A program made the translations under genes and the position numbers. A stretch of 41,270 nucleotides of DNA from Prevotellaceae bacterium UBA1746 (GTDB lineage Bacteria > Bacteroidota > Bacteroidia > Bacteroidales > Bacteroidaceae), in the NCBI GenBank assembly GCA_905369775.1, contig CAJPJR010000014.1, positions 1-41,270 on the forward strand. The letters run 5' to 3'. Below the pieces are notes generated by a model. That model was not told the origin of the DNA. It was given only the letters and a program-made list of their open reading frames with translations, and searched no databases. Positions within the stretch are counted from its first letter, which is position 1. Every line of letters begins with the position of its first letter. Positions 24,287 to 33,285 of the stretch are shown in pieces.

Positions 24287-25720
24287 TTATTGGGGAGTGC
24301 GTCGATAGAACCAAAGGGCAATGAACGCGAAGAGGATGTTGGGCATCCAAACGGAGAGGCCGGCTGGCCAACCGGCGTTGGTGGCGAAGGAGGCGGCCAC
24401 CGTTTGAAGCATGATGTAGGTGAAAGTGAGGGCCAAGCCGATGCCGATGCTCGTGCCCATGCCGCCTTTGCGCTTTTCGCACGAGATGGATACGCCGATC
24501 AGCGTGAGAATGAAAGCGGCCAGGGGCGTGGCAAAGCGTTTGTGGTATTCGACTTCGAAAGTGCTGATGCCGGCGGCGCCGCGCAGGCGTTGGCGATCGA
24601 TGAAGGAGCTGAGTTCAGGCACGGTCATGGTTTCCTGCATGCCTTTGATGTAGAAAAAGTCTTTCGGCTCCATGATAATCGTGGTATCTAGCTTATCTCC
24701 GCTCTTGATCTTCTCGCGCGAGCCGCGAAGGGTGCGCTGCATGTAGCCGTGGAGGGTCCAAGAATATTTGTGGTCCGCAAGTGTGTCGTATTGGATGGTC
24801 TCTGCGGTGAGACGCGACACGAGTTTCTTCTCCGAAAACTTGTCGAGCGAGAAACCCGAGCCGGATTTCGTGCGATTGTCGAAGTGGGCGATGTAAGCCA
24901 CCACGCCGCTGTCGACTTGCATTTGGATGTTGTCGGCTTCGTCGACCGTGAGTTGCTTTTTGATGTACTTGTTTTCGAAATTCACGCGGGCCACATTGCC
25001 TTTGGGGATGATGTAGGCACCCAAAGCAAAGGAGGTGGCGGAAATAATGGCCGCCCCCATGAAGAAAGGCCGGAGCAAACGTCGGAAACTCATGCCCGCA
25101 CTTTTCATGGCGATGATTTCTGAGCGATTGGCCAGCTGGGTGGTGAAGAAAATCACGGCGATGAAGACAAACAGCGGCGAGAACATGTTGGAGAAGTAGG
25201 GGATGAAGTTCGCATAGTAGTCGAACACCACTTCGTGCCAGCGGGCGCCGCCGTTGGTGAGCTTGTCGATTTTCTCGTTGAAGTCGAAGATAATGGCAAT
25301 CGTGATGATGAGTGCCAACAAAAAGACGTAGGTGCTGATGAAACGCACGAGGATGTAGCGATCGAGGCGCTTGAAACCGATGAGACGGAGGAACAAGCGC
25401 CCGACAGATAGCAGCAGTCGTGCGATGAAACGGAGCAAATACCACGGCGACAGGAAGAAATGGCGCGCGGCTTGGCGCAGCGTGCGTCCCCATTGCCGTT
25501 TGCGTTTCGGTGTGGCGGGAGCGCTCGCGTCCGGCTCGGTGGTGGCGGAAGCCACTTCGTCGACGGGAGCCGAAAACTCGCCTTCGCCGGTATCGGTGGG
25601 CGAAGGAAGTTCCGCATCGGTCGCGTCGGTATGGGGATGCGGGAGAGTTTCGGGCGTTGCGCCGTTGTGGTCGGGCAAAAGAGCGTCTGTTACGTCTTTG
25701 TCCTTGTGCGAATTTTCCAT
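24287..25720 (-). CDS. LptF/LptG family permease with hydrophilic N-terminal extension
   Basis: 477 residues from the ATG at 25720. The family forms the inner-membrane part of the LptB2FG machine that extracts lipopolysaccharide. The permease core starts near residue 117 (KRLDRYILVRFISTYVFLLA) and has three N-terminal helices, a periplasmic domain (VARVNFENKYIKKQL, then DNIQMQV and IAHFDN) and three C-terminal helices after ISTFEVEYHKRFATPLAAFI. Before it are about 75 charged, Pro/Thr/Ala/Glu-rich residues and then a KRKR-type basic stretch, absent from the E. coli proteins. I cannot tell LptF from LptG. It lies 16 bases after tgt and 48 before the helicase. Confidence 0.87.
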   Translation of the reverse strand: MENSHKDKDVTDALLPDHNGATPETLPHPHTDATDAELPSPTDTGEGEFSAPVDEVASATTEPDASAPATPKRKRQWGRTLRQAARHFFLSPWYLLRFIARLLLSVGRLFLRLIGFKRLDRYILVRFISTYVFLLALIITIAIIFDFNEKIDKLTNGGARWHEVVFDYYANFIPYFSNMFSPLFVFIAVIFFTTQLANRSEIIAMKSAGMSFRRLLRPFFMGAAIISATSFALGAYIIPKGNVARVNFENKYIKKQLTVDEADNIQMQVDSGVVAYIAHFDNRTKSGSGFSLDKFSEKKLVSRLTAETIQYDTLADHKYSWTLHGYMQRTLRGSREKIKSGDKLDTTIIMEPKDFFYIKGMQETMTVPELSSFIDRQRLRGAAGISTFEVEYHKRFATPLAAFILTLIGVSISCEKRKGGMGTSIGIGLALTFTYIMLQTVAASFATNAGWPAGLSVWMPNILFAFIALWFYRRTPQ

Positions 25721-25736
25721 GCGCTGGGGGTGAATC

Positions 25737-26915
25737 TTACAGTCGTTGGGCCAGACGGGGCATGACTTGGCGTTTCCACGCTGAGAAATCGTTGGCCAGA
25801 ATGTGTTCCCGGGCTTGGCGAACCAGTTCCAGGTAGAAAGCCAAGTTGTGGATCGAGGCAATTTGGAGCGCCAGGAGCTCTTTGCACTTAAAGAGGTGGT
25901 GAAGGTAAGCGCGAGTATAGCGTTGGTCGACAGTGGCGGTACCTTCCGGATCGACGGGGCTGAAATCGTTGGCCCATTTGGCGTTGCGGAAATTGATAAT
26001 GCCCTGCCAGGTGAAGATTTGACCGTTGCGCCCGTTGCGGGTCGGCATGACGCAGTCGAACATGTCGACACCGCGTTCGATGCCTTCGAGGATGTTCATC
26101 GGCGTTCCCACGCCCATGAGGTAGCGCGGGCGGTCTTGGGGAAGAATCTCGTTGACCACCTCGATCATTTCGTACATTTTCTCTGCCGGTTCGCCCACGG
26201 CCAATCCGCCGATGGCGTAACCTTCTGCATCTTTCTCGGCCATAAAGCGCGCGCTCTCGCGCCGCAAATCGGGATAAACACAACCTTGCACGATGGGAAA
26301 CAGCGCTTGGTGGTAGCCGTACTTGTCTTGCGTTTCGGAAAAGCGGCGAATGCACCGATCCAACCAGCTGTGGGTGAGGTCTAAACTCTTGCGCGCGTAA
26401 GCATAGTCCGCAGTGCCCGGCGGACACTCATCGAAGGCCATCATAATGTCGGCACCGATGGTGCGTTCGATGTCCATTACGCGCTCGGGGGTGAAGAAAT
26501 GTTTTGAACCGTCGATGTGACTGCGAAATTCGCACCCCGCTTCGCTGAGTTTGCGGATGCCCGTGAGCGAAAACACCTGGAAACCGCCGCTGTCGGTCAG
26601 CATCGGACGGTCGAAACCGTTGAACTTGTGGAGGCCGCCTGCGGCTTCGAGCACGTCAAGTCCCGGACGCAAATAGAGATGGTAGGTGTTGCCGAGTATG
26701 ATTTGGGCTTTGACTTCGTCATACAGCTCATGAATGTGCACTCCCTTGACCGTGCCAAGGGTGCCGACGGGCATGAAAATGGGAGTTTGTATCGTGCCGT
26801 GGTCGGTGGTGAGGAGGCCGGCGCGAGCTGCACTGCCGGAATCGGTGTGTTGCAGTTCGAAAAGGCGACCTTCGGTGCGCCATGTGGGGCGGAGTGACAG
26901 ATTATTTTGGCTCAT
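25737..26915 (-). CDS. tgt: tRNA-guanine (queuine) transglycosylase
   Basis: 392 residues. The enzyme swaps the anticodon G34 for a queuosine precursor in Asp, Asn, His and Tyr tRNAs. The proton-accepting Asp108 (MLTDSGGFQVFSL), GGLAVGE at 236-242, and the nucleophile Asp287 (FDCVMPTRNGRNG) are present. The zinc motif is not: where the family normally has CxCxxC, this protein has GTATVDQ at about 325-331, although the later histidine (His356 in IASIHNL) is kept. I think other Bacteroidota also lack it, but I have not verified this. The start overlaps the end of lon by 14 bases, so translation is coupled. Confidence 0.95.
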   Translation of the reverse strand: MSQNNLSLRPTWRTEGRLFELQHTDSGSAARAGLLTTDHGTIQTPIFMPVGTLGTVKGVHIHELYDEVKAQIILGNTYHLYLRPGLDVLEAAGGLHKFNGFDRPMLTDSGGFQVFSLTGIRKLSEAGCEFRSHIDGSKHFFTPERVMDIERTIGADIMMAFDECPPGTADYAYARKSLDLTHSWLDRCIRRFSETQDKYGYHQALFPIVQGCVYPDLRRESARFMAEKDAEGYAIGGLAVGEPAEKMYEMIEVVNEILPQDRPRYLMGVGTPMNILEGIERGVDMFDCVMPTRNGRNGQIFTWQGIINFRNAKWANDFSPVDPEGTATVDQRYTRAYLHHLFKCKELLALQIASIHNLAFYLELVRQAREHILANDFSAWKRQVMPRLAQRL

Positions 26916-29391
26916 GATCCGAGGGGGTTGTCTTTTGAGGAGGAGTGAGATCGAGAGGATGGGACACCTTTTCGTCGAGCAATGCGATGGCCCAAACTTC
27001 TTCGACCGTATCGACGTAGTGGAAAGTGAGGTCTTTGATGTAGCGCTCGGGGATCTCTTCGATGTTGGGCACGTTGGCTTTGGAGAGAATGATCTCTTTT
27101 ATGCCGGCACGTTTGGCCGCCAGAATTTTTTCTTTGAGACCACCTACGGGAAGCACTTTGCCGCGCAGGGTGATCTCGCCACTCATGGCCAGGCGTTTGC
27201 GCACTTTGCGCTGTGTGAACACCGAGGCGATGGACGTGGCCAGCGTGATACCGGCCGAAGGACCGTCTTTTGGGGTGGAGCCTTCGGGGACGTGGACGTG
27301 AAGTTTCCAGTGATCGAACACTGCCGTGGGGATGCCGAGTTCGTCTGCGTGCGCTTTGACATATTGGAAGGCGATGGTCGCACTTTCGCGCATCACATTG
27401 CCGATGTTGCCCGTTAGCGTGAAATTATTGCCCGATGAGGCGTTGAGACTACTCTCGATGAACAGAATCTCGCCCCCCACCGGTGTCCAAGCCAACCCCG
27501 TGACAACGCCGGCCGTGTTGTTGTTTTCGTAGATGTCGCGCGTATAGATGGGCTTACCCATGATGTCTTCGATGTCGGCCGGACGAAGCGAAGGCGAGGT
27601 CCCCTGTGTGGCGTCGGCAGCCGGGGATTCGAGATGGCGAACCACCTCTTTACGCACGATTTTATCGATGCATTTGGTCAATTGGCGCACGCCGCTCTCG
27701 CGCGTATAGTGTTCGATGAGGTATTCGCTCCCGGCAGGCGTGAATTTCAGGGTGAAATCCACAGAAAGGTCTTTCATGGCCTTGGGAACCAGGTGGCGGC
27801 GCATGATTTCCTTCTTTTCTTCTGTGAGATAGCCTTCCACTTCGATCAGTTCCATGCGATCTAAAAGCGGACGCGGCACGCCGCTGAGCGAATTGGCCGT
27901 GGCGATGAAAAACACTTGGCTCAGATCGTAATCGAAGTCGAGGTAATTGTCGTGGAACGTGTTGTTTTGTTCCGGATCGAGCAGTTCGAGCAGGGCACTC
28001 TGGGGGTCGCCGTTGTGATTGTTGCCCGAAACCTTGTCGATCTCGTCGAGAACGAAGAGCGGGTTGTTGCTTTCCGACTTAATAATGCCTTTCATGATGC
28101 GACCGCACATGGCGGCCACGTAAGTGCGCCGGTGTCCACGGATTTCGCTCTCGTCGTGCAGACCGCCGAGCGAGACACGCACGTATTTGCGCCCCAGACT
28201 TTCGGCAATGCTGCGGCAAAGGGAGGTCTTACCCACCCCGGGAGGGCCCACCAAACAGAGGATGGCGGGGCGATGTGTGGTGCTCACGCTGAGCAGTGCG
28301 AGCTGTTCGATGATGCGCTCCTTCACTTTTTCCATTCCGTAGTGGTCGCGGTCGAGAATGCGGCGAGCATGGCGCAAGTCGCAGTTGTCGGTGGTCGCTT
28401 TGCCCCACGGCAGCGAGGCAATGGTGTCGAGATAGGTCAGCGTAACGCCGTAGTCCGGGCTGCCGGGATTGAGGCGGTCTAACTTTTTCACCTCCTTTTC
28501 GAAGAGCGTACGGATGTTGTCGGGCAAGGGGAGGCCTTCGATCTTGGTGCGAAGCTGAGCACTTTCGCTGTCTTCCCCGTCGCCCAATTCGTTGTGGATG
28601 TATTTCAGCTGTTGCTGTAAGAAATACTCCTTTTGTTGCCGATCGATTTCGCGGTGCGTGCGTTCTTGAATCTGTTTGCTCAGGTCGAGCAGCTGGATTT
28701 CGCGATTGAGCAGACGCAGCAAGGCGTAAGTGCGCTCCATGAAGCTGTCTTCCAACAGCAAAAGGGCCTTTTCCTCGGTGGTGATGGAGAGATTCGTGGC
28801 CATGAAATTGATGAAAAACACCGGATTGCTGATGTTTTGCACCGCCATTTGGGCTTCCATGCCGAGGGCATCGCTCATTTTCACATAGTCGAGGGCGGCC
28901 GAGCGGAATTGTTCGCAGAGGGTCACAAATTCCTTGTCGTCATCGGCCGGAAGTTCTTCAGGAAGAGAGGTCACGGGAGCCACGATGAAAGGCTCTTGTT
29001 GGGTGAAACCTTCGTGCAACGCCACGCGGCCGTAGGCTTGAATGATGGCCGTCGTTTTTTGGTCGGGGAGTTCGATCACCCGCAGGAGTTTGGCCAGTGT
29101 GCCCACCGGGTAGAGGTCGTCAAACTGTGGGCTTTCCACCTCGGCGTCCACCTGTGTTGCCACTGCAAAATAGCCCTCATCGTCGGTTTGATTGGTGATG
29201 TGGCGGATGAGTGCCATCGAACTTTCGCGTCCGATGGTCACGGTGGTCACGACCCCCGGGAACAGCACCAAGTTGCGCAGCGGGAGAATGGGAAGTTCCC
29301 CGTCGCGGCGATGGGCAAAGAGGTCGCGAATGTCGCCGTCGAAGTCGGCGATGAGAGAAAAGGGGTTATGCGGTTTAGAATCTTGATTCAT
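26902..29391 (-). CDS. lon: ATP-dependent protease Lon
   Basis: 829 residues from the ATG at 29391; an upstream in-frame ATG at 29502 lies within the promoter and the preceding gene and is rejected. Order of domains: N-terminal substrate domain about 30-230, coiled region to about 300, AAA+ core with Walker A at 382-389 (GPPGVGKT) and FVLDEIDKV, then the protease domain with catalytic Ser712 in DGPSAGITLA and Lys755 in GGLKEKILAAKRAG, 43 residues apart as in E. coli. It degrades misfolded and regulatory proteins in the cytosol. It has its own promoter, which sits just after the UvrD/PcrA gene, and leads a long downstream unit. Confidence 0.98.
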   Translation of the reverse strand: MNQDSKPHNPFSLIADFDGDIRDLFAHRRDGELPILPLRNLVLFPGVVTTVTIGRESSMALIRHITNQTDDEGYFAVATQVDAEVESPQFDDLYPVGTLAKLLRVIELPDQKTTAIIQAYGRVALHEGFTQQEPFIVAPVTSLPEELPADDDKEFVTLCEQFRSAALDYVKMSDALGMEAQMAVQNISNPVFFINFMATNLSITTEEKALLLLEDSFMERTYALLRLLNREIQLLDLSKQIQERTHREIDRQQKEYFLQQQLKYIHNELGDGEDSESAQLRTKIEGLPLPDNIRTLFEKEVKKLDRLNPGSPDYGVTLTYLDTIASLPWGKATTDNCDLRHARRILDRDHYGMEKVKERIIEQLALLSVSTTHRPAILCLVGPPGVGKTSLCRSIAESLGRKYVRVSLGGLHDESEIRGHRRTYVAAMCGRIMKGIIKSESNNPLFVLDEIDKVSGNNHNGDPQSALLELLDPEQNNTFHDNYLDFDYDLSQVFFIATANSLSGVPRPLLDRMELIEVEGYLTEEKKEIMRRHLVPKAMKDLSVDFTLKFTPAGSEYLIEHYTRESGVRQLTKCIDKIVRKEVVRHLESPAADATQGTSPSLRPADIEDIMGKPIYTRDIYENNNTAGVVTGLAWTPVGGEILFIESSLNASSGNNFTLTGNIGNVMRESATIAFQYVKAHADELGIPTAVFDHWKLHVHVPEGSTPKDGPSAGITLATSIASVFTQRKVRKRLAMSGEITLRGKVLPVGGLKEKILAAKRAGIKEIILSKANVPNIEEIPERYIKDLTFHYVDTVEEVWAIALLDEKVSHPLDLTPPQKTTPSDHEPK

Positions 29392-29411
29392 ACAGGCGTA
29401 ATGCAGTGATG

Positions 29412-29442
29412 CAAAGTTACGGAATGTGCGACGGGCGGCAAA
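29412..29442 (-). promoter_or_regulatory. lon promoter
   Basis: Minus strand: TTTG (29439-29442), 19 bases, then TAACTTTG (29412-29419), matching both Bacteroidota boxes. The predicted leader is only about 15 bases. The -33 box lies one base from the stop of the UvrD/PcrA gene. No heat-shock-type element was recognised. Confidence 0.75.
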
Positions 29443-29443
29443 A

Positions 29444-31876
29444 TTATGGTTCGACGACTTGGTATTTGGCGAATTTGAGCAACAAATTTTTCCGTCCGGC
29501 ACTTTCGAATTCGACGAGTGCTTTGGTGTTCTCGCCGCTGCCTTCGACAGACACGACTTGTCCGCGACCGAAGCGGTCGTGTTCGATGGTCTGTCCCGGC
29601 GACAGTGGAGCTTTGCCTCGGGGCGTCGATCGATCTCGGCTCACACTGGAGAGCGGACGCAGCGTGCGTGGCGTTGTGGGAGCGGGAGCTGACGCTGTGG
29701 AGGCCGACTGTGGGCGTGTGTGGGCGAAGTCCTCGCGAGAGATGCGCCCGAAGGTGGGGCGGGACTTCCCGCCGTCGAGGTCGTCGAGCAGCGCCTGACG
29801 CGAAGCAGGGGAAATGTGTCGACCGGCAGAAGGAGAGGAGGACGCTTCTCGTCGCACGAAGCGTTCGGAGATCTCGCGCACGAAGGGACTTTCGTCCGAC
29901 TGTTCGGATGAGCCGTAGCGATAGCGACTTTGGGCGTAGGTGAGATAGCAGAAACGCTTGGCACGCGTCACGGCGACGTAGAACAGACGACGCTCTTCCT
30001 CCAACTCGCGAGGGTAGAGGCGCGCTTGTTGTCCCGGGAAGAGGTTGTCTTCCAAGCCGGTGACGAAGACGGCGTCGAATTCCAAGCCTTTGGCGGCGTG
30101 AACCGTCATGAGCGTCACGCGCGGAGTGCCGTCGTCCTGTTCGTCACTGTCGGTTTGCAGCGCACTTTGTTGCAGGAACCCGGTGAGCGGAACCTGGCGC
30201 GGGGTGGTGATGGGCGCGTCGGTTTCGTCCTCGGCTTGGCTGTCGCGTTCGAAGGCACGGACGGCACCGAGCAATTCCTCCACGTTCTCTCGTTTGCTTT
30301 CGCCTTCCGGGCCGTCTTCTTTGTTGAGATCGGCGCGAATGCCCGAGGCATTGATGATGTCGAAGGCCAAGTCGAAGGCACTGACATTGAAGAGGCGCGA
30401 GCGAAATTCGAGGATGAGGTTGCAAAACGACTGAAGTTTGCCGAGCGTTCCTTTGGTGAGTTGCACGCCGTATTGCGCCGGTTGTTCGGCCACCGCCCAC
30501 AGACTGACATCGTGTTCGCGCGAAGCTGTGAAAATCTTCTGCAGCGTGGTGGCACCGATGCCGCGAGCGGGGTAGTTCACCACGCGCTTGAAGGCTTCTT
30601 CGTCGTAGAGATTGGTGACGAGGCGGAAGTAGGAAATGATGTCCTTGATCTCTTTGCGCTGATAGAACGACATGCCGCCGTAGATGCGGTAGGGCACGTT
30701 GTGTTCGCGCAGCGCATCCTCGAACGAGCGGCTTTGTGCGTTGGTGCGGTAGAGAATGGCGATTTCGTTGTAGGGCACTTGCTCACGACGGTGCAACCGA
30801 CTGATCGTGCCAACCACTTTTGCGGCCTCTTCCTTGTCGGTCGAGGCGGGCATCACCAGGACTTGATCGCCGGGAGCGTTCTCGCTGTACACCGTTTTCT
30901 CGATTTGCTCCTTGTTGTGACGGATGATGCTGTTGGCAGCCCCCACAATGTTCTGTGTGGAGCGATAGTTTTGTTCCAATTTTACGGTGACCGCCTCCGG
31001 GTACTGGCGATGGAACTGGAGGATGTTGTCGATGTTGGCTCCGCGAAATGAGTAGATGCTCTGTGCATCGTCGCCCACTACGCAGATATTATGGTTGTCG
31101 CGCGTGAGTTGACTCACGATGGCGTGCTGGGCATAGTTGGTGTCTTGGTACTCGTCTACCAGGATGAAGCGAAAACGCTCGGCATAGCGGCGGCGGGTTT
31201 CCTCGACACGATCGAAGAGCAGGTAGGTGTAGAGCAACAGATCGTCGAAATCGAGGGCTTTGGCCGTGCGGCATCGGCGGAAGTATTCGGTATAGATGCG
31301 ATGAACTTCGCCGAGATTGTCGCGGCGGTCGCGTTCCAGCGTTTGCGCATCGGCGGCATATTCTTGGGGTAGGATGAGGCGATTTTTCGCTTCCGAGATG
31401 CGCCCCGCCACGCGCGAAGGTTTGTAGGTCTTGTCGTCGAGTTTTAGCTCCTTGACGATCGATTTGATGAGCGAACGGCTTTCGCCGGCGTCGTAGATGG
31501 AGAAATTGGATTCCAACCCGATGGTGGCGCTTTCGGCACGCAGGATGCGGGCAAAAATGCTGTGGAACGTGCCACTCCACAAGCCCCGCGAACGACCGGG
31601 ACCCACGATTTGTGCAATGCGTTCGTTCATCTCGCGGGCAGCTTTGTTGGTGAAAGTGAGGGCCAACACCTGCCAGGGGGCGTAGTCGTGTTCGAGCAAA
31701 TAGGCAATTTTGAAGGTGAGCACGCGGGTTTTGCCCGATCCCGCGCCGGCGATCACCAGCAGAGGCTTGTCGCAGGTGCGAACGGCCTCCCACTGACTGG
31801 CGTTGAGTTGGGATTGCCAGAAGCTGTCGGGGCGTACCACCGGGGAGTCGGAAGGGGAGGCAGAGGTTTCAGTCAT
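29444..31876 (-). CDS. UvrD/PcrA-family DNA helicase
   Basis: 810 residues from the ATG at 31876 (MTETSASPSDSPVVRPDSFW); the open frame continues upstream only by overlap with the neighbouring gene. This is a superfamily 1A 3'-5' helicase. Motifs in order: Q-motif LNASQWEAV, Walker A (IAGAGSGKTRVLT), VDEYQDTNYAQ, GDDAQSIYSFRGA, LEQNYRST, TVHAAKGLEFDAVF and VAVTRAKRF. The C-terminal GGQ-like tail (GRGQVVSVEGSG, then FESAGRKNLLLKFAKYQVVE) is the PcrA/UvrD ending. It works in nucleotide-excision repair and replication restart. It overlaps the upstream lipoprotein stop by eight bases. I do not decide between uvrD and pcrA. Confidence 0.95.
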   Translation of the reverse strand: MTETSASPSDSPVVRPDSFWQSQLNASQWEAVRTCDKPLLVIAGAGSGKTRVLTFKIAYLLEHDYAPWQVLALTFTNKAAREMNERIAQIVGPGRSRGLWSGTFHSIFARILRAESATIGLESNFSIYDAGESRSLIKSIVKELKLDDKTYKPSRVAGRISEAKNRLILPQEYAADAQTLERDRRDNLGEVHRIYTEYFRRCRTAKALDFDDLLLYTYLLFDRVEETRRRYAERFRFILVDEYQDTNYAQHAIVSQLTRDNHNICVVGDDAQSIYSFRGANIDNILQFHRQYPEAVTVKLEQNYRSTQNIVGAANSIIRHNKEQIEKTVYSENAPGDQVLVMPASTDKEEAAKVVGTISRLHRREQVPYNEIAILYRTNAQSRSFEDALREHNVPYRIYGGMSFYQRKEIKDIISYFRLVTNLYDEEAFKRVVNYPARGIGATTLQKIFTASREHDVSLWAVAEQPAQYGVQLTKGTLGKLQSFCNLILEFRSRLFNVSAFDLAFDIINASGIRADLNKEDGPEGESKRENVEELLGAVRAFERDSQAEDETDAPITTPRQVPLTGFLQQSALQTDSDEQDDGTPRVTLMTVHAAKGLEFDAVFVTGLEDNLFPGQQARLYPRELEEERRLFYVAVTRAKRFCYLTYAQSRYRYGSSEQSDESPFVREISERFVRREASSSPSAGRHISPASRQALLDDLDGGKSRPTFGRISREDFAHTRPQSASTASAPAPTTPRTLRPLSSVSRDRSTPRGKAPLSPGQTIEHDRFGRGQVVSVEGSGENTKALVEFESAGRKNLLLKFAKYQVVEP

Positions 31877-32300
31877 GAGATTTGCGTTGCCGAAAGTCGT
31901 GTTGGAGTTTGCGTTCGAAAAATCGTAGGCGGCGATAGAGTTCCGGGAGTTGCCCGTTGTTGCCCCCGCGTTGCGCTGTGTGGGCGGCGGTGTCGGCCGA
32001 TGCGGAGCGCTCAGCTTGGAGGATGGCTTCGCGGGCGGCGACAAGGTCGATGCTGTCCATGAGCAAAATGCCGTTTTCGCGGGCTGTGAGCGCCAGGGGG
32101 TGAGCGTGGCGCATGGCGCGAATGATGCGGCGGGCTCCTTCGTAGTCGCGAGCATTGAGCCGGCGACGGGCGTTGTCCAGGGCTTGGGCACCGGCGATCT
32201 CGTCGTTTTGTCGATGGACGGAGATTTTAGAGGTCTTCTCGTGGCAGCCGAAGCACAGCAGGAAGAGCAAAAGGAGGGGAACGGGGAACAAACGCTGCAT
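31869..32300 (-). CDS. Small lipoprotein of unknown function
   Basis: 143 residues. MQRLFPVPLLLLFLLCFGC has a lipoprotein-like signal with Cys19 as the likely lipidated residue, followed by a short spacer and a helical domain. That domain (QALDNARRRLNARDYEGARR, then LYRRLRFFERKLQHDFRQRK) looks like a short two-helix or TPR-like scaffold. No known domain is recognised. The last eight bases overlap the start of the UvrD/PcrA gene on the same strand, so translation is coupled to a DNA helicase, an odd pairing of an envelope protein with DNA repair. Confidence 0.8.
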   Translation of the reverse strand: MQRLFPVPLLLLFLLCFGCHEKTSKISVHRQNDEIAGAQALDNARRRLNARDYEGARRIIRAMRHAHPLALTARENGILLMDSIDLVAAREAILQAERSASADTAAHTAQRGGNNGQLPELYRRLRFFERKLQHDFRQRKSHD

Positions 32301-32390
32301 AGTGAGAGGTTTATTGGGGGGCTAAGTTACGAAAAAAAGACCACACGGGCTCGTTTCTGCGGCGATTTCGGACGAAACGGAGGGAAGAAC

Positions 32391-32422
32391 GTTGGTAGCT
32401 GAAAAAATAATGAGTAAATTTG
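32391..32422 (+). promoter_or_regulatory. cdd promoter
   Basis: GTTG (32391-32394, one mismatch from TTTG), 20 bases, then TAAATTTG (32415-32422). Transcription should begin near 32429, giving a leader of about 25 bases before the ATG at 32454. Confidence 0.65.
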
Positions 32423-32453
32423 CAGTTAAACCATTATTGATTCAACCAGCCCA

Positions 32454-32942
32454 ATGAAACAAGCTTGTTTCCAGCTTCCTTACCATATTCTCACCCCGGG
32501 CATTGATGTGTTGCCTGAGGCGGATGCGCGTTTGATCGAAGCGGCCAAAGCGGCAACGCAAACCAGTTATGCGCCGTACTCCAATTTCTGTGTGGGGGCG
32601 GCAGTGTTGCTCGAAAACGGTGAGACGGTGTGCGGCAGCAATCAGGAAAATGCCGCCTACCCGGCCGGAACGTGTGCAGAACGAACGGCCATTCATTATG
32701 CCAATGCGAAGTTTCCCGGGGTGCGTCCCCTGGCCATTGCTGTGGCAGCGCGCAAAGCGAGCGAAAATGGATTTCTCGAGCAGCCTATCAGCCCTTGTGG
32801 AGTGTGCAGACAGGTGATGATCGAAACGCAGGCGCGGTTCGGAAAGAATTTGCGCGTGTTGCTCTACGGTGAAAAGGCCATTTTTGAACTCGAAACGGCT
32901 TCTGTGCTCCTACCTTTCCAGTTCGACAGCGCTTCGCTCTGA
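32454..32942 (+). CDS. cdd: Cytidine deaminase
   Basis: 162 residues, tetrameric-type size. It deaminates cytidine and deoxycytidine to uridine forms in pyrimidine salvage. The zinc site is CAERTAIHYA (Cys and the catalytic Glu) with PCGVCRQV (two Cys). The substrate-binding stretch YAPYSNFCVGAAVL is intact. It is a separate plus-strand gene with its own promoter, flanked by divergent minus-strand transcription on the left and convergent transcription on the right. It complements the dCMP deaminase at 4534-4953 at the nucleoside level. Two hairpins lie in the following 440 bases. Confidence 0.96.
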   Translation: MKQACFQLPYHILTPGIDVLPEADARLIEAAKAATQTSYAPYSNFCVGAAVLLENGETVCGSNQENAAYPAGTCAERTAIHYANAKFPGVRPLAIAVAARKASENGFLEQPISPCGVCRQVMIETQARFGKNLRVLLYGEKAIFELETASVLLPFQFDSASL

Positions 32943-33142
32943 TCTTTTGAAAACGAATCGGTGCCCGGCGGATGAGGTTCGCCCGAGGGCACGAGACGGC
33001 GGGGGAGAATTTGCCGAACAAGGGCGAGCCTCTCGAGGTTCTGCCCCGTTCATCTTGTGCAGTCGCTTGCCGGCGAGCAAGACCTCGGAAGAGGCTCGAA
33101 GAAAGGCGAGTGCGATGATTTCCTGCACTGAAATGATACTCT

Positions 33143-33180
33143 GAAATCGGGGGAAGACTACGCCGTCTTCCCCCGATTTC
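33143..33180 (+). terminator. Strong hairpin after cdd
   Basis: GAAATCGGGGGAAGAC (33143-33158) pairs perfectly with GTCTTCCCCCGATTTC (33165-33180) over a six-base loop. On the plus strand GCCTGTTTTTGCC follows, with the T-run five bases from the stem. Probably the terminator of cdd or of an RNA between. Confidence 0.7.
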
Positions 33181-33247
33181 GCCTGTTTTTGCCGAAGAGA
33201 CAGCCGTTTCTCGCGCGCAACCGAAACAGAACCCGGGGAGGGAGCAA

Positions 33248-33285
33248 AAAAACGCCGCACTCTTGCGCAAGAGTGCGGCGTTTTT
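33248..33285. terminator. Perfect 38-base palindrome, bidirectional terminator
   Basis: Each 19-base arm is AAAAACGCCGCACTCTTGC or its exact complement, and the arms meet with no spacer. Both strands end in five T. It lies 98 bases after the end of the HU-LysM gene on the minus strand and after cdd on the plus strand, so it suits convergent transcription. Confidence 0.85.

Noticed and set aside
32322..32329. Possible -7 box TAACTTAG before the small lipoprotein
   Set aside because: One mismatch in the box and no -33 element at any allowed spacing.
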